From a bacterium endosymbiont of Escarpia laminata (lineage in GTDB: Bacteria; Pseudomonadota; Gammaproteobacteria; Chromatiales; Chromatiaceae), in NCBI GenBank assembly GCA_003660235.1, contig QGON01000069.1, positions 1 through 64,000 of the forward strand: 64,000 nucleotides of DNA, in the 5' to 3' direction. Made by a program: the position numbers and the translations under genes. A model generated the notes under the pieces. It was not told where the DNA came from, searched no databases, and worked only from the letters and a program-made list of their open reading frames with translations. Positions within the stretch are counted from its first letter, which is position 1; each line of letters begins with the position of its first letter. Below are positions 9,332 to 19,178 of the stretch, piece after piece.

Positions 9332-10023
9332 TGTTCTTCACTTCTCGTCTCGATGGCTTCGATATTCGGTACCAACTTCGGCAATAGCGCCTTTGCTGAT
9401 GCGTTCAATGCCTTACCGACCGCCTTGGATGAGATAGTGGCGCCGGAGATGGCATCGATCTCCCATGGGTTTTGTTTGCTGCCGTGTTTGACCGTAACGA
9501 TCTCATTGGCCAGCGTCTTTCCATCTTCAGCGAGTGTAACGTCCAGTGCCTCGAAGTTGGCCACGAATGCCGGGTCGGTGATGATCTTGTCACCCAGTCC
9601 AGGAGTCTCAGCCAGTTTCAGTACCTTGATGCCGCGAATGCATTGACAAACCGGGTCGTATCCGTAAAGCAGGTGGATCAGGTTGGCATAACCCTGAGCC
9701 CTTGCATTGGCGGCGATACCGAGCAACTTTCCCTTCTCGTCGTAACCGGCGTAGAACAGCGTGTCACCAGGTTGCTTTTTTTCCGTAGCTGGAACGACAC
9801 CCTTTTCCGTCACCAGAAAATCCCTCCGCGTCACTGCGCCGGGGACTACCTGAAAGAGCGCCGCTTCTATGGCGCGGCGCTGGTTCTCGTCGATATAGGG
9901 TTTAGTGAAATGGAAGGTGAGCACCACCAGCAAACCTGAGAGCATGGCGACGCTCACCAGGGTTCTTATCATCGGGCCTGCCGGGGCAGCAGGTTGCTGC
10001 ATCTGCTCTTCCACGACACTCAC
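9313..10023 (-). CDS. rnfG: Rnf electron transport complex subunit RnfG (flavoprotein)
   Basis: RnfG (236 residues) has one N-terminal membrane helix (about 20-40) and a periplasmic FMN domain. The covalent FMN attachment motif is SGAT (193-196), with Thr196 as the attachment residue. TPGLGDKI (about 140-147) is also typical. It passes electrons between RnfD and RnfE/A. The C-terminal residues QVTGDR and the stop are encoded by the TGTCACC heptamer array, so the natural C-terminus may have been altered by that insertion. The start overlaps the rnfD stop by 4 bp. Confidence 0.94.
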   Translation of the reverse strand: MSVVEEQMQQPAAPAGPMIRTLVSVAMLSGLLVVLTFHFTKPYIDENQRRAIEAALFQVVPGAVTRRDFLVTEKGVVPATEKKQPGDTLFYAGYDEKGKLLGIAANARAQGYANLIHLLYGYDPVCQCIRGIKVLKLAETPGLGDKIITDPAFVANFEALDVTLAEDGKTLANEIVTVKHGSKQNPWEIDAISGATISSKAVGKALNASAKALLPKLVPNIEAIETRSEEQVTGDR

Positions 10024-11066
10024 TTACTTGCTCTCTGCCCGAAGACGCGGGGTTGTGTAATCTGTTCGATGAGCGGTGTGGCCGCATTGCCCAGGAGGAT
10101 AGCGTACATCACCCCTTCAGTGAGTCCGCCATAGACACGGATGACAACAGTCAGAGATCCGATCAACAAACCATAGATGAGAATGCCGAGCGGGGTGACC
10201 GGTGAACCCACCATGTCGGATGCCATGAACCAGGCGCCCAGCATCAGACCGCCGGAGAACAGCATGAATATCGCATCGGGCGCCTGTTCGGGATCAACGA
10301 GAGATAGCAGAAAAGATGTCAGAGCAACGCCGCCCATCACAGTGAGCGGAATTCTCCAGTCGAGCATTCGCCGAAAGGCAAGATAGAGGCCACAGACCAA
10401 TATCAACAGTGCTGAGGTCTCCCCGGCAGAGCCCGTTGTCATACCGGTCAACAGATCGATGGTATCGGTCTGAATGCCTTCGAATTTGTGCAGGGCAAGG
10501 GGAGTGGCGCCAGAGAAGGCGTCTATCTGCAACAGTTCAACCCAGCTATCCACACTGGGCGGACGAAGAAAGGGCAGTGCCAGTGTGGAGGGGGCAAACT
10601 GGCTGAAGCGGCCGTCGAAGAAGGCAGGAGTCCAGGTTGTGATGGCCACGGGAAAAGCGGCCTGTACAAAGGCACGTCCCACCAGGGCGGGATTGAGCAC
10701 GTTCATGCCAAGTCCGCCAAAGAGTGCCTTGCCCAGCGCAATGCCGGCAATGCCTGCAACGGCTCCCATCCACAACGGAAAGGCGGGTGGCAGCGTCAGG
10801 GCCAGCAGAATGCCGGTGATAGTCGCCGACCAGTCTCCAAGGCTGCTGTAACCACTGCCCATCCAGTTGAAAAAACGTTCTGTGAGCAGACAGCTGAGGG
10901 TGACTGTGATCAGCAGTGCGAGGACGCTCAGACCGAACTGCCAGACAGCGAAACCGGCAATCGGCAGCAGGGCATAGACCACGTTGCGCATGATCTTCAC
11001 CACATCATCTGCAGCGTGGGTATGAGGTGTGGTGCGAAGCTCTATTTGTGATTTGCTTTTTTTCAA
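10020..11066 (-). CDS. rnfD: Rnf electron transport complex subunit RnfD (flavoprotein)
   Basis: RnfD (348 residues) is a polytopic membrane protein of the NqrB/RnfD family that carries covalent FMN. The attachment motif is SGAT (185-188), with Thr188 as acceptor. The NPALVGRAFVQAAFP stretch and the C-terminal GLTEGVMYAILLGNA block are characteristic. It is thought to form part of the ion path. It overlaps rnfC upstream and rnfG downstream by 4 bp each, so the order rnfC-D-G is intact. Confidence 0.95.
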   Translation of the reverse strand: MKKSKSQIELRTTPHTHAADDVVKIMRNVVYALLPIAGFAVWQFGLSVLALLITVTLSCLLTERFFNWMGSGYSSLGDWSATITGILLALTLPPAFPLWMGAVAGIAGIALGKALFGGLGMNVLNPALVGRAFVQAAFPVAITTWTPAFFDGRFSQFAPSTLALPFLRPPSVDSWVELLQIDAFSGATPLALHKFEGIQTDTIDLLTGMTTGSAGETSALLILVCGLYLAFRRMLDWRIPLTVMGGVALTSFLLSLVDPEQAPDAIFMLFSGGLMLGAWFMASDMVGSPVTPLGILIYGLLIGSLTVVIRVYGGLTEGVMYAILLGNAATPLIEQITQPRVFGQRASK

Positions 11067-12403
11067 GCCGCCTGTTCTCGGTTGATCGCTTTGGCGATGC
11101 GGAAATACTGCACCAGCGGGATATTCGAGGGGCAGACATAGGAACAGCTACCACATTCGAAGCAGTCGTTCAGGTGGAATTCCTCTGCCATGGTTTCGTA
11201 TTTGCGTTTTGCAGCGAGCTGGCCCAGATGTGAGGGGTTGAGGTGCATCGGGCAGGCGTCGACACAGCGGGCGCACTTGATGCAAGGCCAGATTCGCAGG
11301 GTCTCGGATTCGATGTCCGGTTCGTTAAGCACCAGCAGCCCGGAAGTGCCCTTGGTGACAGGCGTATCCAGCGCAGAGACTGCGGGACCCATCATCGGAC
11401 CACCGAGAATGAATTCGGTTTGTGATCCTTCATAACCCACCTGATCCAAAACAAATCCGATAGGTGTGCCCAGGGGCACGAGATAGTTGCCTGGATGTTT
11501 AACTCCGGGCCCGGCAACGGTGATGACACGTTCGATCAGACCCTCCCCTTTGGGTAGTAACTGGCCCAGAGCGGCCAGGGTGCCGACATTATTCACCACG
11601 ACACCGATTTCAGCCGGTATGCCGCCGGCAGGTACTTCGCGACCCAGTAGTGATTTGATCAGCATCTTTTCCGAGCCTTGTGGATATTTAGTTTCCACAG
11701 CCTCGACACTGATACTGCCGTCTCTGGGCAGGTTGGCGCGCAACGTTTCCACTGCGTCCATCTTGTTGTCTTCGATGCCGATCACCGCCTGTTTGGTGCC
11801 GGTGGCGCGCATGGCATAGCGAATGCCGCGCATCAATGCACGGGGATGCTCCAGCATCATGCGGTGATCGCAGCTGAGATAGGGTTCGCATTCACAGCCG
11901 TTGACTACCAGTGTGTCAACAGACTTGTCTTCCGGGATAGTGAGCTTGACGTGAGAAGGAAAGGCTGCGCCTCCCAGACCCACCATGCCGCTGTTCTGAA
12001 TGGCCTGACGCAAGGCCTCATCCGACATGTCACCAATTGTCTGTTCCTCTCCCCAGAGCACTTCCTGGGTGGCTCCTTCATAAACTTCAAGAAGAATGGA
12101 CGGTGCATTCCGACCCTGGGCGGTGGGCATCAGTTCGATGCCTTTGATTCGCCCGGTGGCGGGGGCGTGTATCGGCACTGAAACGAACCCATCTGCTTTT
12201 GCGATAGGCTGTCCCCGTACCACCTCTTCTCCCTTTCTGACGATCGGGACGGCAGGTTTGCCGATATGCTGGTTTAGGGGGATGACCAGCATCCCGGGAA
12301 AGGGCAGACGACGTATCGGCGTCTTGCCTGTCACTGTTTTGTTGCTTGGCGGATGGATGCCGTGATTGAAGCTTGGGCGTCCAAAAAGATTAAACAGTGA
12401 CAT
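11063..12403 (-). CDS. rnfC: Rnf electron transport complex subunit RnfC
   Basis: RnfC (446 residues) is the peripheral NADH-binding subunit with FMN and two [4Fe-4S] clusters. The N-terminal barrel-sandwich part begins near HGIHPP. A flavin/NADH loop with GLGGAAFPSHVKL follows. The cluster motifs are CIKCARCVDACP (from 374) and CFECGSCSYVCP (from 414). It is shorter than enterobacterial RnfC, which has a long alanine/lysine-rich tail absent here. The gene starts 35 bp after tpx and leads the rnfCDGEA run. Confidence 0.95.
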   Translation of the reverse strand: MSLFNLFGRPSFNHGIHPPSNKTVTGKTPIRRLPFPGMLVIPLNQHIGKPAVPIVRKGEEVVRGQPIAKADGFVSVPIHAPATGRIKGIELMPTAQGRNAPSILLEVYEGATQEVLWGEEQTIGDMSDEALRQAIQNSGMVGLGGAAFPSHVKLTIPEDKSVDTLVVNGCECEPYLSCDHRMMLEHPRALMRGIRYAMRATGTKQAVIGIEDNKMDAVETLRANLPRDGSISVEAVETKYPQGSEKMLIKSLLGREVPAGGIPAEIGVVVNNVGTLAALGQLLPKGEGLIERVITVAGPGVKHPGNYLVPLGTPIGFVLDQVGYEGSQTEFILGGPMMGPAVSALDTPVTKGTSGLLVLNEPDIESETLRIWPCIKCARCVDACPMHLNPSHLGQLAAKRKYETMAEEFHLNDCFECGSCSYVCPSNIPLVQYFRIAKAINREQAA

Positions 12404-12438
12404 TGCTTTGACCTTATCCCAGGATCCTGTGGGCGTTA

Positions 12439-12936
12439 TCAGCCCAGGGCTTTCAGTGCAGCGTCGTAGTCGGGCTCATCGACGATCTCGGGAACCTGCT
12501 GGGTGTAGGTCACTTTGCCGTCTTCAACGATGACGATCGCACGGGAGCACAAGCCTTCCAGAGGGCCGTCGGTGATCAGCAGGCCATAGTCTTTGGCAAA
12601 TGCCTTGCTCTTCATCAGTGACAGAGAAACCACGTTTTCGAGGCCTTCTGCGGTACAGAAGCGGCCTTGTGCGAAGGGCAGGTCACAGGAGATCACCAGG
12701 CAGACCGCATCGTCGCGACTGTTGAAGTTCTCATTGAACTTGCGGGCCGAAGCGGCGCAGGTTGCTGTGTCCAGACTGGGCACGATGTTCAGCAGTACTT
12801 TTTTCCCGGAAAAATCCTCCAGTCCTTTGCTGGACAGGTCCCCTGCGGTGAGGCTGAACGCCGGGGCGTCGGAACCGACGGCAGGCAGTTCACCGCTGGT
12901 GTTGATTTCGTTTCCTTTGAGTGTAATTTTTGCCAT
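12439..12936 (-). CDS. tpx: Thiol peroxidase Tpx (atypical 2-Cys peroxiredoxin)
   Basis: Tpx (165 residues) reduces hydrogen peroxide and alkyl hydroperoxides using thioredoxin. The peroxidatic cysteine is C60 in DTATCAASARKFN and the resolving cysteine is C94 in GRFCTAEGL, both expected. Length matches the family. It sits between the oxygen-sensitive pyruvate oxidoreductase and the flavin-rich Rnf genes on the same strand. This suggests, without proving, that it protects these enzymes from peroxide they may generate. Confidence 0.95.
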   Translation of the reverse strand: MAKITLKGNEINTSGELPAVGSDAPAFSLTAGDLSSKGLEDFSGKKVLLNIVPSLDTATCAASARKFNENFNSRDDAVCLVISCDLPFAQGRFCTAEGLENVVSLSLMKSKAFAKDYGLLITDGPLEGLCSRAIVIVEDGKVTYTQQVPEIVDEPDYDAALKALG

Positions 12937-13004
12937 GTTTATTTCTCTACAGTTTGGTCGTTAAATATCGGAGCACAGATCTTAATAGGTTTTTGTCTTA
13001 ATTT

Positions 13005-16000
13005 TTACTGAAATTTCTCAGCCCGCTTGACCAGCTTCTCGATATCCTTCTCGCCCATGTTCCAGGGGGTACCGGGATGCAGGCAGCCGGCAGTGCATTT
13101 CTCTGCTGCCTTGACGATGTCCTTGTAGGTACCTGCCTGTGGATCGACGACCACGGCGAGCTTGTCGTCGTTGTAGGCGAATATCTTGGGATTGATATCG
13201 GTACACTCGTCGCAGGCGGTGCATTCCGGGGTCTCGATCCAGACCGGTTCGTAATCTCCGGCAGGCGCGGCGCCTTTGCCTCCATCAGGGCTGTGGCCAT
13301 TTGCTGAAATAGATCCCGCCAATGCAGCTGCGTTGCCTGAAGCAGCCATCGACAGCAGAGTGGAGCTGAGACGGTTGGCCATATCGACCTTGGCCTGCTC
13401 CACCAAAGCGTCGACATCGACCTTATCGAGTTCGCCGGCGATGCTCTTGAGCTGGTGCCAGAACTGGCGGCGCTCTTCAGCGGATTTAACGATCTCTTCG
13501 GAGCAGAGGATGCGCATCAGGTGGTTTTTGCCATCAACACCCCATATGTAGGGGTAGTTACCCTCGCGCTCGTCCTCGTCCATATCGAGGAACTTGTGGA
13601 AGGGGATCATCTCTTCGCCCCACGTCTCCGGCGGCGCTTTGCGAAAGTGTTTGCGGAAGCGGCCTTCGGTAACGGCGAAGTCAGCGAAGGTCATAGGCAC
13701 ATCCAGCTTCGCCTCTTGATCGTTCTCATCGATATAATCGAGGCTGTAGGAGGGCCAATCTTCCTCGATGGCGGGGTTGCCTTCCAGGTCGATGCAATCC
13801 TGCAGGGTCTCGCCAGCGTCCGGGTCGAACTTCAGCAGCGGATAGGCGCGGGATTCCACGGCAATTTTCGATTGGCGTGCGGTGGCGTCGTCGGCCACCC
13901 CATGCTCCGGCTGGCAGACAGCGTAGATGTTGAAGAGTGCGGGACGACGGCTGTTGAGGCCATCGATATAGCCCTCGATCAGATGGGTGGTGTTGCTGAC
14001 AGAGCCCTGCAGCACATACGAGGTGCGATGCGCCATGCCGATCAGGCTCATCTCCTTGCGGATCTCCTCTTTGCCTTTCATCGCTTTGCCGTAGGGGGAC
14101 ATGTCGGCCACCTGAGCGATGAAGCCCGAGGTGCAGGCCTGACCACCGGTGTTGGAGTAGACTTGTGTATCGAGTACCAGCACCTTGATCGGCATCCCTG
14201 ATGCAAGTGCCCGGGAGAGGTTCTGGAAGCCGATGTCGTACATGGCGCCGTCGCCGCCCACCGCGACCACCGGCGGGCACATCAGCCACTCTTCGTCTGT
14301 AAACCGTTTCCAGCTGTACTGTTGGAAGAAGGGTTCATGTTCCGCTGGGTTGTATTTGCCGGCCAGTTCAAGCTCGGCGCAGCGGATCGCCTTGAATCCG
14401 CCCGCCATCTTCGCCATGTGGCCTTCGAACAGCCCCATCGCTACGGATGGGCTGTCCTGGAACAGATGGCTGGTCCAGGGGAACGGATAGGGGTTGAAGG
14501 GATAGGTGGATCCCCATACTGAGGTACAGCCGGTGGCGTTGACAATGCCCATCTCGGCGCGGCCGTTCTTGGTCGGTCCCTCGCGGTAGCGCCAGTGCAG
14601 ATCGCGCAGGTCATTGAGTATGCCGGTGACCCACTTTAGCCACTCTTTGTCCACCAGGGTGTTTTCGTGGTTTGGGTCGATGCTGTCGCTGAGGCGGGAG
14701 AGGGTCAGGTCGCCCTCGTTGCTATCCGCTGCCTTGGTGAGGGCGTCCGGGTCACTCAGGTCGACACCGGAGGCGAGCTTGAGGCGGATGTGTTGTTCCA
14801 GACTGGCGATCAGATTGTCCAGTTTCGTCAGTTGCTTTTTTACCCGTGGCTGCATCAGCGCAGTCACTGTGCTGGTGAAGAGATGGGTGGCGGTCTTTTC
14901 GCCGCAGCCGAGGCAGGAGCCGTCGCCGCAGTCCATGGAGCTGTAGTTGTGCTTGTCGAGCAACAGGGTCTGTAGTGCGCCGATCTTCTCGTCGAGGTCG
15001 TCGATGCGATTATAGGTTGCGTTGCTGGTGGGCAGGTCGAGCCAGAAGTTCCAGTCGTTGCGCATCTTTTCGATGGCTGCGTTGTCCTGCGGTTCGGCGA
15101 CCAGCGCCAAGTCGTCACAGACATCCACGCACTCCATGCAGCCCTTGCAGGTGTAAGGGTTGATGGTGATGGAGAAGAGTCCGCCAGAGTTGGGCGCCTT
15201 CTTCTCTTTGAGGTTCCAGTAGGGCTTGGTGGCAGCGAAATCGAAACTGCCCAGAGCATCGACAAAGCGGCCGAACTCTGCCTCCAGGTCGCTTCTACGC
15301 GTCCCTGTATCCTCGGTATCCTCCTCCAGATCACTGGCAGCGATGGTTTCGAGGATCGCCCGGTCGAGCAGGCTGCGTACCTCGGCGCGCTCTCCCTGTT
15401 CGTTGATCAATTCGCGCAGTCGTTTCTCCACCTTGCGGGTTTCGCGGCGCAGGTACTGAGTCGGCATGCCCCCCGTCTCGATCTTGTTGATGACTGATGT
15501 GAAGATTTCGCCGATGGTGTTGACCAGGCCGGGGATCGAGGAGTCGGGGCAGATGGTATAGCAGTCACCACAAGCGGTGCAGCTCTCTGCCACCCACTTC
15601 GGATATTCGAAGCGGATCTGGGTCATATCGCGGAAGATGCCGGTGGAGGCGGGTACCAGCGACAGTGCCTGATAGGGGTCGGCCAGGTTGTCGGAACCCT
15701 TGCCGGTGGCGTAGAAGCTGCCGGTCTGTTCCCAGAAGCGGTGTATGTCGGAGATGCCGCCGCTGCTCTCAGGCAGTTGTTTCAGCATCACCGGCAGGCC
15801 GATCTCTTTCTTCAACTGGCTGCTGCTCTGGGGACCCACCTGCATGTTGGTGATGGAGTGGATCTCGTCGAATCCACGGCGCACGATGCGCAGGTTGTCT
15901 TCCACTATGCGCTGGCCTTTGGCGCCGAACTTGTCCTGCAACTGGTCTTCGATCGATTTGAACAGCTTGTTTTCGTCGAGACCGGCCATCTCCATCAACG

Positions 16001-17942
16001 GCGAACCGGCGAAGAAGGCCCCCTGGAAGGCGTTGCCCTGCATGCGTAGCTGCAGCTCCGGATTGCTGGCCTCTTCCCGGGCGATCTTGAAGCCGTCGAT
16101 GTAGAAGATCTGGATCTCGTTCTCCAGTGCCTGCTGCTGCATCCAGCGTGGAAAACTGGCCCAGACCTCCTCGGGGCTCTCCAGACTGGACTGGATGATC
16201 AGGGTGCCGCCTTTTTTCAGACCGTAAAGTGGGTTGGAATGGCCAAACACGTTGGGGTCGGGACTCAGCACCACGTCCACATAGTGGTATTCGCAGTTGA
16301 GTGGGATCGGTGTGTGGGCCGCCGACAGATAGTAGGTGGTGGGCTGACCCTTCTTCTCGGATCCATACTTCGGGTTCGCCTTGATCTCGTAGCCGAGCAG
16401 TTCGTAGAGGGTCATCACCAGGTTCTTGCCGGTAGTGATGGCGCCCCAGCCCCCCACCGAGTGCATGCGTACGGTGATGGAACCTTCCGGCATCAGATTG
16501 GGGTTTTCGGAACCGTGCACCGAAAGCTCGCCCACATTGGGGTAGGCATCCAGCAGCTTCTGGATGTGGATCTCCTGCTTCGGGTTGGCTGCTTCTTCGC
16601 GCACGAAGTCGATGCCGAGGTAGAAGAAGGTCTTCTGATCGCCATCGGGCAGCATGTTCTCAATCGCGCCGATCAGCCCCTCCGGCTGCAGGTCGCGAGA
16701 GCCCATGCCGTAGGCGCCGGAGTAGAGGCGCGGCGCGTCTTTCAGGGTTTTGTAAGTGGCGTAGTCGGGATAGGGTTGCTTACCGTCAGCCTGACCGTTT
16801 TCCATGCACTTGGAGATGGCGGCGCGTATCTCACGCATCAGTGGAAGATCTTCCGCCAGTGGCTGGTCGGTCCGCTCAAGCACTACTACGCCTTTTTTGC
16901 CCTGCAGCGCCTTACCGAGCAGGTCGCCAGGGAACGGGCGGAACAGGGTGACATCGATCACGCCTATATTCAGTTGGCGGGTCTTTGCCAGATATTCGGC
17001 TACGCTGCGAGCCTGTACCACCATCGAGCCCATGCCTATGATCAGATAGTCGGCCTTGTCGGCATTAAAGCTGCCGATGCGGTCGTAGCGGCGGCCGGTC
17101 AGTTCATAGTATTCGTCCATGACCTGTTCGGTGAGATCGACGATATGGTCGTAGAAGTAGGGACGCTGCGCCGCCTGGGTCTGCATGTAGGCGTCCTGGT
17201 TCTGTACCCCGCCTGACTGCATCGGGTTGTCCACGTCCCAGATCATAGGGATGCGGCGGCGTTTCTCGCCGTAGAGCATCTTTTGCGCCGGGGTGGGGGA
17301 TTCGATCTCGTCATCGGGGCGGCCGAGGAACTCCGCGATCAACTCGCGTTCGGGCACCTGCAGGGGTTCGATCAGATGGGTGGTGAGAAAGCCATCCTGG
17401 GCCACCACCGATGGGGTCAGCGACAGTTCGGCGATCTTGCGGCCGATCAGATTGAGGTCGGCAGCACCTTGGGCATCGTTGGCGAAGAGCTGGAAGAAAC
17501 CGGTGTCGTCGATGCAGTGAAAATCATCGTGGCCGCAGTGGACGTTGAGCGACGCCTTGGTGATGGCGCGGCAGCCGATGTTCAACACGTAGGGAAGGCG
17601 TTTTCCGGCTGCGGCATAGAGGGACTCGTGCATGAACGCGACGCCCTGGGCCGATGAAAAGTTGGTGGAACGCAGGCCGGTCATTGACATGCCTGCGGTA
17701 ACTGCGGCTGCAGCGTGTTCAGATTCAGGTTCCACGAAGATCAGAGCGCGGTCCGAGATATTCACATGTCCCTTGGCCATCTCTTCCGCCCAGTATTCAC
17801 CCATCTGGGTCGATGGTGTGATGGGATAGGCACCGGCTGCATCGGATGCCTCACGCTCGCACATGATGACTGCGGTATTACCGTCCATCGCCATGCGGAT
17901 GCCTGGGTACTTGAAGGTCTTGGTCTCTTTTTTGCCGAACAT
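13005..17942 (-). CDS. nifJ: Extended pyruvate:ferredoxin (flavodoxin) oxidoreductase
   Basis: This single-chain enzyme interconverts pyruvate + CoA and acetyl-CoA + CO2 with ferredoxin or flavodoxin. It runs alpha domain (EREASDAAGAYPITPSTQM), gamma domain (HSVGGWGAITTGKN), two cluster motifs (CTACGDCYTICP near 786; CKGCMECVDVC near 931), the proximal CxxC motif (CLGCGEKTATHLF) and the TPP motif (GGDGAMYDIGF near 1227, then NTGGQ). At 1645 residues it is about 450 longer than usual NifJ (about 1190). Extra sequence lies between the two clusters, before the TPP part, and as a C-terminal ferredoxin-like module (CTACDECTDINP near 1571, later CTAGCLHPG). Its placement between rnfB and rnfC points to Rnf as its redox partner. 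Confidence 0.93.
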   Translation of the reverse strand: MFGKKETKTFKYPGIRMAMDGNTAVIMCEREASDAAGAYPITPSTQMGEYWAEEMAKGHVNISDRALIFVEPESEHAAAAVTAGMSMTGLRSTNFSSAQGVAFMHESLYAAAGKRLPYVLNIGCRAITKASLNVHCGHDDFHCIDDTGFFQLFANDAQGAADLNLIGRKIAELSLTPSVVAQDGFLTTHLIEPLQVPERELIAEFLGRPDDEIESPTPAQKMLYGEKRRRIPMIWDVDNPMQSGGVQNQDAYMQTQAAQRPYFYDHIVDLTEQVMDEYYELTGRRYDRIGSFNADKADYLIIGMGSMVVQARSVAEYLAKTRQLNIGVIDVTLFRPFPGDLLGKALQGKKGVVVLERTDQPLAEDLPLMREIRAAISKCMENGQADGKQPYPDYATYKTLKDAPRLYSGAYGMGSRDLQPEGLIGAIENMLPDGDQKTFFYLGIDFVREEAANPKQEIHIQKLLDAYPNVGELSVHGSENPNLMPEGSITVRMHSVGGWGAITTGKNLVMTLYELLGYEIKANPKYGSEKKGQPTTYYLSAAHTPIPLNCEYHYVDVVLSPDPNVFGHSNPLYGLKKGGTLIIQSSLESPEEVWASFPRWMQQQALENEIQIFYIDGFKIAREEASNPELQLRMQGNAFQGAFFAGSPLMEMAGLDENKLFKSIEDQLQDKFGAKGQRIVEDNLRIVRRGFDEIHSITNMQVGPQSSSQLKKEIGLPVMLKQLPESSGGISDIHRFWEQTGSFYATGKGSDNLADPYQALSLVPASTGIFRDMTQIRFEYPKWVAESCTACGDCYTICPDSSIPGLVNTIGEIFTSVINKIETGGMPTQYLRRETRKVEKRLRELINEQGERAEVRSLLDRAILETIAASDLEEDTEDTGTRRSDLEAEFGRFVDALGSFDFAATKPYWNLKEKKAPNSGGLFSITINPYTCKGCMECVDVCDDLALVAEPQDNAAIEKMRNDWNFWLDLPTSNATYNRIDDLDEKIGALQTLLLDKHNYSSMDCGDGSCLGCGEKTATHLFTSTVTALMQPRVKKQLTKLDNLIASLEQHIRLKLASGVDLSDPDALTKAADSNEGDLTLSRLSDSIDPNHENTLVDKEWLKWVTGILNDLRDLHWRYREGPTKNGRAEMGIVNATGCTSVWGSTYPFNPYPFPWTSHLFQDSPSVAMGLFEGHMAKMAGGFKAIRCAELELAGKYNPAEHEPFFQQYSWKRFTDEEWLMCPPVVAVGGDGAMYDIGFQNLSRALASGMPIKVLVLDTQVYSNTGGQACTSGFIAQVADMSPYGKAMKGKEEIRKEMSLIGMAHRTSYVLQGSVSNTTHLIEGYIDGLNSRRPALFNIYAVCQPEHGVADDATARQSKIAVESRAYPLLKFDPDAGETLQDCIDLEGNPAIEEDWPSYSLDYIDENDQEAKLDVPMTFADFAVTEGRFRKHFRKAPPETWGEEMIPFHKFLDMDEDEREGNYPYIWGVDGKNHLMRILCSEEIVKSAEERRQFWHQLKSIAGELDKVDVDALVEQAKVDMANRLSSTLLSMAASGNAAALAGSISANGHSPDGGKGAAPAGDYEPVWIETPECTACDECTDINPKIFAYNDDKLAVVVDPQAGTYKDIVKAAEKCTAGCLHPGTPWNMGEKDIEKLVKRAEKFQ

Positions 17943-18116
17943 AGTCTCTGTCTCGTTTCAGTCAGCCTGGGTGTTGGTAACCCGGAGGCCGCAATGCCGC
18001 AAAGAACGCGGAGTTATATTTTTTCCTGTTGCTTCTTTGAACAGTTCAGGTATTAGTTCTTGAGTCATTTCTCTCTAAAGAAACTTTACGCTTTACGCGT
18101 TGTTGCAATCTCAGTG

Positions 18117-19016
18117 TTAGATTGCAGAGTGCTGGGGCAACGCTTCCTTACGCACAATATGCTTTGCCTGACGGCCCTTGATCACGATGTCGCCGTCCAG
18201 CCAGACTATGGCGCCGGTGGGGCAGCGCTGGGTGGGTACGGGGGAGGCCAGGTCATTCTTTTCGTAGTTGATCACTGCCAAATTGTCTTTGATGGTGATC
18301 AGCGCTTCCGGACTGTCTTTTGCACAACGTTCGCAGGCAGTGCAGGCCACGGCGCAATCGGCTTCAGCCCCGTCACCATCACCCAGGTTTTTGCACGCCA
18401 CCCATAATCTGTGGCTGATTGGCTGGATGGAGAAGAGTTCCTTAGGGCAGACATCGACACAGTCCCCACAGGCTGTGCACTTGGCATTAGTGACCACAGG
18501 GAGGCCATGCTGATCCATGGTGATGGCGTCGAGTTCGCAGACCTCTGCACAATCGCCGATTCCAATACATCCCCAACTGCAACCTTTTGGACCACCGGCC
18601 ACAAGGGCTGCTGCCCTGCATGAAGTGAGGCCTTCGTAGTGTGCCCGCATGCGCGCAACATGGGTGCCTCCTGCACAGGCGAGGCGAGCCACCCGTTGTT
18701 CCACTTCACCCGCTGCGACGCCAAGGTAATCCGCGATCTCTTCAATGGCATCCTGCGAATTTACTGTGCACTGCGCCGGTTCCAGACTGCCTTCGACCAA
18801 TCCTTCAGCAAAAGGGCGACAACCTGCGGTACCGCAGGCGCCACAGTTGGTCAGAGGGAGCATCTCTTCGACTTCATCGATGCGTGGATCTTCGAATACC
18901 CACAACTTACGGTTTGCAATGGCCAGGGTAAGAGATAAAACAAGCCCCAAAACGCTCATAAAGGCGATTGCGATAGAGATATGAATAAGGTTGTCGTAGT
19001 CCAAATTCCCAATCAC
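18117..19016 (-). CDS. rnfB: Rnf electron transport complex subunit RnfB
   Basis: RnfB (299 residues) is the ferredoxin-facing iron-sulfur subunit. It has an N-terminal membrane anchor (about 10-34), then the Fe-S domain with NCGACGTAGC and a following Cys at QC. Ferredoxin motifs are CSWGCIGIGDCAEVC, CTACGDCVDVC and CTACERC. It is detached from rnfCDGEA by the pyruvate oxidoreductase and tpx genes, whereas enterobacteria have rnfA-B-C-D-G-E in one run. The start is a GTG with a weak ribosome site, so the exact N-terminus is uncertain. It is the first gene of the block. AT-rich DNA upstream (19040-19180) probably holds the promoter. Confidence 0.93.
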   Translation of the reverse strand: MIGNLDYDNLIHISIAIAFMSVLGLVLSLTLAIANRKLWVFEDPRIDEVEEMLPLTNCGACGTAGCRPFAEGLVEGSLEPAQCTVNSQDAIEEIADYLGVAAGEVEQRVARLACAGGTHVARMRAHYEGLTSCRAAALVAGGPKGCSWGCIGIGDCAEVCELDAITMDQHGLPVVTNAKCTACGDCVDVCPKELFSIQPISHRLWVACKNLGDGDGAEADCAVACTACERCAKDSPEALITIKDNLAVINYEKNDLASPVPTQRCPTGAIVWLDGDIVIKGRQAKHIVRKEALPQHSAI

Positions 19017-19178
19017 TTTCGGGTTGTCATCAAAGGGTAGAAAAAACCGCAGTGTTCCTGGGAGTTTAAGGGAGGGGCATGTATTAATCTAGATAATATT
19101 ATTAATACACAGTATTAAAATTAATGAGAGAAATATTTACCATTGAATCATTAAATATTAAATTTGCACTGCAAATGT

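Noticed and set aside
16239..17216. 325-residue frame opposite the pyruvate oxidoreductase
   Set aside because: It is a shadow of the real gene with His/Val-rich composition and no motif.
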